A stretch of DNA of 64,000 nucleotides from Temnothorax longispinosus (Eukaryota > Arthropoda > Insecta > Hymenoptera > Formicidae). The position numbers and the translations under genes are program-made. The notes under the pieces are model-generated. The model was not told the origin of the DNA. It saw nothing but the letters and a program-made list of their open reading frames with translations, and ran no database searches. Every line of letters begins with the position of its first letter. Position 1 is the stretch's first letter. The stretch spans positions 17,139,579 to 17,203,578 of the forward strand of contig NC_092359.1 of the NCBI RefSeq assembly GCF_030848805.1, given 5' to 3'. Below are positions 58,052-64,000 of this stretch, one piece after another.

Positions 58052-58556
58052 GGCTCCTGGGTAGTCACCGCAGCCATATTGAATTTCTTGCTATCGAGGC
58101 GAGAAATTACCCTATTTTATGTTGCGGTATTTTCCGAAATAAAAAGACATTTCAATAAAAAATCACTATAGATCGTTTCAGCACACTTCTAAAATTGACC
58201 GGATACTATCCTTTTCCCTCGACAATAAACAAACAGCCATAAAACGAAGCCTAAATATACGGAAAAACAAGCCGTTTTCGACTATCGAAAGGAGTGGAGA
58301 ATGTTCCTTCCGCATATGTATTTCTTGCAAATCTTACCATACGGTCAATTTTACGAGTTTCACGAATACGTTAAACGTTATAGCACAAAGTACAGAGCGA
58401 ATAATAAAGAAATTTAACGCAACGCAAAATAGGTTGTCAACATGTCACAAGACAGAATTCTCCATTGGAGAGAGTGAGAGGAGAGAGTTCTTATTTCTGC
58501 CGCGACGGTACGGCGCCATCGTCAACGCAGAGTTCTCGGCTCAGGGACCAGGAGCC
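58052..58556. mobile_element. TTAA-flanked MITE (505 bp)
   Basis: Short terminal inverted repeats GGCTCCTGG / CCAGGAGCC are directly bordered by TTAA (58048-58051 and 58557-58560). This suggests a piggyBac-type target duplication, with different termini from the two other TTAA elements in the window. No transposase frame. Confidence 0.55.
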
Positions 58557-59273
58557 TTAAAGAGAGAGTTTTTGTTGAGTAAACAATAATCTGAATATGT
58601 CTTTTTATAAAGAAACCCAATAGGTTTTTTGGTGACTGTGATTACCAAAAATCGACCCACTTCTTTCAATTAATTTATTAGAAAATTTTTTATAAATGGA
58701 TCATTCTTAATATATACTAAACTTTACTAAATTATAGTGACAATGTTTTTGACAAATTAATTTTATCACGTATAGAACAATTAGGTCTAAAAGTTTTGAA
58801 GCTGAACTTTCATAAATTACCTTTATAACAGAATGGGGAGCATTGTATTTTACAATTTACCGCCGGCAAATCAATAATTGATCAATTAAAAATCATTACA
58901 TACTTTTAAGGTTTCAGTAGGAAATAAACTTTAATATTGTCTTCCTATTTTTAATAAAAATGTATTATTCGCTTGTGCGTCATATACAAAATGACATACA
59001 TTGATTTTTACAAATCTTATTCGTTTTTCGTCACATGCACATATCAACAATCAACTTCGAACGCGTAACTCAAACTACGAACATAAAATAACGCGGGATT
59101 TTTTTTAATATTAGAGAGATTCATGGAATCCTATATCGTCAACGTGATAGCTTGCTAACATCACATTGTTCTCAATTTAAATTATTTGATGTAAAAAAAA
59201 CTCAGTACTTATAAATAAATGCCAAAAATAAAAAAATTTGCGTGGTCCATATTGGTACTTTGGACGAGAGTAA

Positions 59274-60626
59274 TCAGTTAGGATATTGGTAAACAGTATT
59301 GTCCAGATTGTAGAAGGCCATTTGTTCGTCGATCCATTGACGGGCATGGGCTATGTTAGCGTAAACGCCGGGAGTTCCGTTTTCGCCGCAGCCAAGTCCC
59401 CAGGCTACAATGCCAGCTTGAACGTATCTGGTCGGATCATTCTGTAGCGGACACACGAGTGGACTTCCACCGTCGCCCTGCAAATAAAAAGATTGAAAAA
59501 TCACTCTTTTCTTTGACCGCATACAAAATAGAGAGGAGAGGAATATAGGAAGTTTCTTTGCACAAAATTCTCGGGAAAAAACCGCGCTTATCTTGAATAA
59601 TTTAGCACCAATTTCTAGATAATTGTTATTCCAGTTTATGCTCTTCTTTTTGCAAAGTATAATTATATTGAGCGCAAGAAGGAGTTAGAAAACATTCGGA
59701 TCTGAATTTTATCACGCGGATTTTCTAAAAATAGATTTCCTGAATTTAGATTTTTTTGATTCGAAGAAATCGTTAAAGTCTCTAGAATTTTTGTATTCTC
59801 CTTTTGTATCGAAATGCTGTACTATATGTAGATGCAGATAAGATATGAATTTTATAGAATCTCCGGAGTTAAAAGAATTTCCGTGGAAGACATCTCAAGT
59901 TTACCTTGCAGGTATCTTTTCCTAGTTCTCCACCCGCACAGATGAAACTTCTGTCTAGAACAAAGTATTTTCCCAATCTGGTGGTACGCATAATGTCTTG
60001 ACACCTATCACGATGTACTATAGGAAGTTCCACCCTCTTTAAGATCACTTGGTAACGTCCCTCTTTACCTGTAATTAAATATAAAATTATTATGCCGGTT
60101 GCATATTCAGGTCGATCTAAATCCATTATTAGTCGATCGTTGCAAACCAAACAACTAACTCCAATAATATATTAAAGTTAGAGCTATTGCGGAAAGATTC
60201 AATCGATCAATATTCATTTTTTCGTACACTGAAAACACACTGAGAAAAAAGTTTCTTTGGACCAAATAAGGCTTGTTAACAGATAATAAATGGCATGGTT
60301 GGATACGGCGAATCGAATATTTTGTTGAATCAATGCAATCGTTGGTTTGTGATAATAGTGAATATTCTGTTGCCCCAAATTAATGTACTTTAATAGTTAA
60401 TGAATCTGATTTTGGCACGAACGAATATCTTTTTGCATCAATTGAATATTTCTTAATAGTTAAGGAATATAATTTTGGCATAAAAGTATATTTTGTTACA
60501 TTAACGGAAGATTTATTATTAGGTAAGGAATTCGAATCTGGCACAAAATAATATCTTTTTGCATCAATTAAATATTTTTTAATAGTAAATAATTTCATTT
60601 TCCTGGAAATCCGCGTCGACGTTTGT

Positions 60627-60669
<43 letters not shown>

Positions 60670-63600
60670 CCTTCAAGATACTAGTGATACTACATTCAGG
60701 TCACAACTGAATTCTTTATTGATGCCAACTGCACACTCCGTCGTCAATAAGTTGGCATCAATGGCATCAATAAAGAATTCAGTTGTGACTGAATGTAATA
60801 TCTTGAAGGGATCTAGGCTGCCCTTTATATAGCAGTCGATGTCAAACTTTTCTTACGAGAGAATTAGCCGGCGATAAGCCGCGTAGCGGGCGCGCGCCGA
60901 ACTCTCTCGCCGCGCGAGCCCGCGCTGTTTGGTTGTGCTAGCAAGATTTCTTATCTATTAAGAAATATAGAGTTGGCTCAACAAATCGCATTCGTTTCAC
61001 TCAAAAGAACGAACTTTATTTGATCCAACATCTACACACATTTTGTATGAAATAAATCATGTCAGCTATATCGCCGAGTTGACACAAATATGAATGATAA
61101 AGTAAATTAGCAATACCAACAAAACATTCATTTATATTAAATATAATTCGTTTGCTTGAAATAAATATTTTAGAAAAGTGTCAACCAAATATATTTAATT
61201 GGCATAAAGAAACCTTTTTCTCAGTGCATATATAAATGACGTACCGAATACGTCTTTTCCCCATCCGCTGGCGAAGCATCTGGATCCGTCGAAGTTCGCG
61301 TTTATTTCCGGTAGACACACGATATCAACGTTTTCCGCGTACTCGATCGGGGTCTTCAGGATCAGGATAGCGTAATCATTGTAGAGCGCACCCGAATGGA
61401 AGCCCTCGTGAGCCACGACCCTCTCGACGTCCCGATCTTGATGCGGATAGATCTCATTCTTCGTCTGTGTGTCCCATTCTCCCGCGCGAACCTTCAGCTC
61501 CTGTGGTTGCTTCCTATTGATCGGAATGTATTGTTAAATTAGAGAAATAACGAGTGACGGGCGTAACAGAAACAGATATGGATGCAAAATAGTGTCTATT
61601 CCCACGTTCGAATGTAGCGCGCCATGGCATGAGCGAGAGTTATTTATCCATATTCTTTGATACTTGAATATACTTGAAATATCTAAGATCATCTAATTAA
61701 GTTTTATTAATCAAGGTTATCGAATATCTGCAAAAATACTATTTGTTATTGCAAAGATATTCACGGCAAGACTACTGACCCGTTGACGCAGTGAGCCGCA
61801 GTGAGAACGGCTTGTCTGTGGATAAGAGCTCCGCCGCATTGATAAACATTCAATTTCTGGCCGTTAGCGCCAATAGCCTCTTCCTTCAAAATAGCCACCA
61901 TCCACGGAAACTCGCCGAACTGGGCCTCATTATCGGTTTGGCCGGTGATCCTGAAACCGACTCCTTCAGGATGTCGCTGTCCACATCCGGTTCTACTACT
62001 GGTCGGTGGAGGTGTGACTGGTGGCAGGAGATCCGGCGCTTTGCAGCAAACATCCAAGTAGTTGTCGCATGGTCCAAGACCTCTAAATATTCCACAATGT
62101 GATCGTGAAAACGTGAGGACCTATTATCCTAATTAATTTTATGCAAATAGATCCGATCGTTTATTCGCATAGATAAACATATTAATAAAAAAGAGATTTA
62201 AAAAATATCCGAAAAAGATTAAAATAGATTTTGCAGCTTGTACTTTAAATTTTTCAATTTTTAATTTTGATAACATTTTAAGAGCAACGTTTTTCTAGCA
62301 ATGTTAAATTATTTTTTTTAATCCGTTAAATATTGAGAAAGAATACATTTAAAATACGAAAAGTTTTTCTTCTTCAGTCAAAATTAAAGTAGGATATAAT
62401 CATAAATGATTTAGATCATTAAGTAATCATTAAGAAAAAAGTAATTATAATTTCCGACAATTGTTTCTTCTCTGGTTTAATTATCTACGTGAAATTGTGC
62501 TTAAAGTAAAGACAGCATATACGTATTATTTATTGGCGACTCCAGAGGAATTTTATTGTCCAAAGATAGTCTCATGCTGCGAAAATAGTAAGGCGGCATG
62601 CTAAAAATAATAAACCGTCTAAATTAAAAACTATCACAAAGAATATTTATCAAATTTAATCTAACTTAACAAGATAAAAATATCTATATATATGTATAGA
62701 TGTATATACAAATTCAACCATGCATTAAGAGTACTTTTAACAAAAATTAATCGCAAATTGTGCCGACTTCTGATTCCGGAGTAATTAATTTTGATCCGTT
62801 TTGATCGTGATACACGTTCCGGGTGTTTCAGTTATATTTCAGTTTCAATTTTCCAACTTGATCTACAATTTCAATTGCAACGATCAAAATATTTCACTAT
62901 TGCATCAATTAGAACGTCACTTTTTCGAATATTATAACAACACAATATTCTCAATAAGCGTCAACTGCTATACGGAATTTTATTTGATTACGTCATTTAT
63001 GAGTGCGCAATATTGTGTCCAGAGTCGACAATCGGATAACAAAAAAAATTTCAAACCATTCCTGATTTAGCAACATCGACACTTCCGCTTTCCTTCTAAC
63101 ACACTCACTTTCTATATACGGTTCAAACTACTTGTAACTACCATGCCATAACCATATTCAACGATATTATTTATTGTACATTAGGAGGACTTGAAGGAAG
63201 GAGTAAATAGTATCAAAATTTTATATCTGTTAATTCGCACAGAAAATTTTTGTAGCTGAATGTTTTACACTTTTAAGAACTATTCTTTAAAAAACATCTT
63301 TACATTACAAACAATAATTTACATTGCAAAAAATATCTTATTCGTTTTATCAAACTATTAAAAAGAAATTCTCCTTTTTGTGTATTATTATTACACTATA
63401 AAAAAAAACAACAAATAATTATAAATAAATCAGAAGGGATGTGTGTGTGCGAGCGAGTATATTTAATTTTAAAATCTAAATTATATGCGAGATTATATTA
63501 TTACTACGCACATCTTGGTAATAAAAAATAGAGCCGTGCATGGGATACCAGTACCAATTTAGTAATTTAGTTGAAAACGAGGAGATGATCATGTGAGTAG

Positions 63601-64000
63601 TTTCTTGCACAATTCAGTGGAAAAAAGCTACTAAGTTATCGTCGTATATCTAACTCTACCGAGACCAGTCGTGGTTAAAGTTTTTCAATCTCGATTTTAC
63701 GATACCAACGGGGGAGCGTTAGTCGTCCGTATCTGTCGCGAACGAAAATTTCGCGGCATGCCGTAGTCCATCGCTATCCGGTGAGAAAACCGGTCGAGAC
63801 TCTCCGATCTTTGGTCAATAAACTCACCCCGGGCGCTTCTCATCCTTATCACCAAAATCGGACCTGATATCGATGATGCCGACCCCATTCTCCACGATCT
63901 TGCCTTCCTTGCATTGATAGTAAGGCACGCATTCGCAGTCGTCAGGTTTCGAGGGTGTTTTATTCTCTATGCCGAGGATAACATTTCTTGGGGTAGTGGT
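59274..64000 (-). CDS. CLIP-domain serine protease homologue (PPAF2/CLIPA type), 5' end outside window
   Basis: Minus-strand exons 64000(continues)-63828, 62082-61780, 61513-61245, 60068-59905 and 59477-59274 join in frame (phases 2, 2, 1, 0). The CLIP domain spans the first two exons (CECVPYYQC ... GPCDNYLDVCC), then a proline-rich linker, TGCGQRHPEGVGFRITG, and a trypsin-like domain. His (VLTAAHC) and Asp (YNDYAILIL) are present, but the serine motif is GDGGSPLVCP: serine is replaced by glycine, so the domain cannot be a normal protease. This is the signature of prophenoloxidase-activating factor 2 and related CLIPA homologues, secreted cofactors that help activate phenoloxidase in insect melanisation. 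The acceptors TTTAG (62083) and CAATAG (61514) were chosen because neighbouring AGs break the frame. The N-terminus, including any signal peptide, lies beyond 64000. Confidence 0.92.
60385..60600. repeat. Degenerate ~64-bp tandem repeat
   Basis: The word TTTTTGCATCAATT(G/A)AATATTT, followed by a TTAATAGTTAA-like word, recurs about three times. The minus strand stays open across it (repeated KKYxIDAKRYxFVP), but that reflects the repeat period and not a gene. Confidence 0.55.
60664..60814. mobile_element. Palindromic MITE-like insertion
   Basis: The arm CAACTGAATTCTTTATTGATGC with CTTCAAGATA upstream recurs inverted (GCATCAATAAAGAATTCAGT ... TATCTTGAAGG), around a short centre. It abuts the TA microsatellite on its left side. 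Confidence 0.65.
62083..63827. other. Intron of the CLIP-domain SPH gene
   Basis: AT-rich intron between the exon carrying the first half of the CLIP domain and the exon completing it. Short frames such as 62801-63070 and 63697-63888 lack support. No inverted-repeat element was recognised. Confidence 0.6.

Larger units (their letters stand above)
60239..61226. mobile_element. TIR element in an intron of the SPH gene (about 990 bp)
   Basis: CACTGAGAAAAAAGTTTCTT at 60239 recurs inverted at 61206-61226 (one or two differences). Inside lie degenerate ~64-bp tandem repeats (60385-60600), a TA tract (60629-60666), a palindromic insertion (about 60664-60814) and a GC-rich patch (about 60865-60930). 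No transposase frame. Confidence 0.55.

Noticed and set aside
60380..60676. 98-codon minus-strand frame with repeating KRYxFVP units
   Set aside because: It arises from a ~64-bp tandem repeat and a TA microsatellite (IYIYIY) inside an intron.
1..64000. CRISPR arrays, operons or bacterial-type systems
   Set aside because: The window is eukaryotic, with introns, microsatellites and insect DNA transposons; the repeats are inverted elements and short tandem repeats, not regularly spaced direct repeats.

Overview
The window reads as nuclear DNA from a hymenopteran insect, most likely an ant. Genes are split into short exons by AT-rich introns, intergenic DNA is AT-rich with scattered CpG-dense islands, and the recognisable proteins (BOD1/SHG1, mitoferrin, SUV3, OS-D chemosensory proteins, CLIP-domain serine protease homologues) are metazoan or insect families. 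The ant assignment is inference. No bacterial, organellar or viral gene was recognised.

Layout. 1-12.7 kb: no convincing protein gene; a CpG-rich island at 4.3-5.0 kb, microsatellites and four palindromic or terminal-inverted-repeat (TIR) elements. 12.7-17.3 kb (+): a three-exon BOD1/BOD1L1-like gene. 17.3-22.3 kb: gene-poor, ending in a CpG island that leads into mitoferrin (+, five exons, 22.36-25.62 kb). 28.3-29.0 kb (+): a three-exon, 199-residue protein that may be a sperm or ciliary microtubule protein. 29.6-31.3 kb (-): chemosensory protein gene 1, with a 5' UTR intron and TATA promoter. 31.8-35.2 kb (-): a coiled-coil C6orf163-like gene whose last intron is packed with nested transposons. 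36.2-39.9 kb (+): the mitochondrial RNA helicase SUV3 in 14 coding exons, with an NRF1/EWG-type palindrome in its promoter. 40.8-41.1 kb: the 3' tail of a non-LTR retrotransposon. 41.3-43.8 kb (-): a chymotrypsin-like protease homologue with a damaged active-site motif and a partial internal exon duplication. 44.5-55.5 kb: a transposon graveyard (outer fold-back element, piggyBac-like, hAT and pogo-like elements, mariner debris, a tRNA-derived SINE, exon-like tandem repeats). 56.2-57.3 kb (-): chemosensory protein gene 2. 59.3-64.0 kb (-): the 3' part of a CLIP-domain serine protease homologue (PPAF2/CLIPA type), with its 5' end beyond the window.

The genes are housekeeping or lineage-typical and do not form one pathway. 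SUV3 and mitoferrin both act in mitochondria; BOD1 acts at kinetochores or in replication protection; the CSPs and the SPH are secreted. The C6orf163-like gene and SUV3 are divergently transcribed with about 1 kb between them.

The most distinctive content is the density of palindromic elements. Some are nested two or three deep, and one (49,995-51,722) has 313-bp inverted arms that I read as differing at a single position. Exon boundaries were derived by eye from GT/AG (once GC/AG) sites with frame checks; transcript data would be needed to confirm them.
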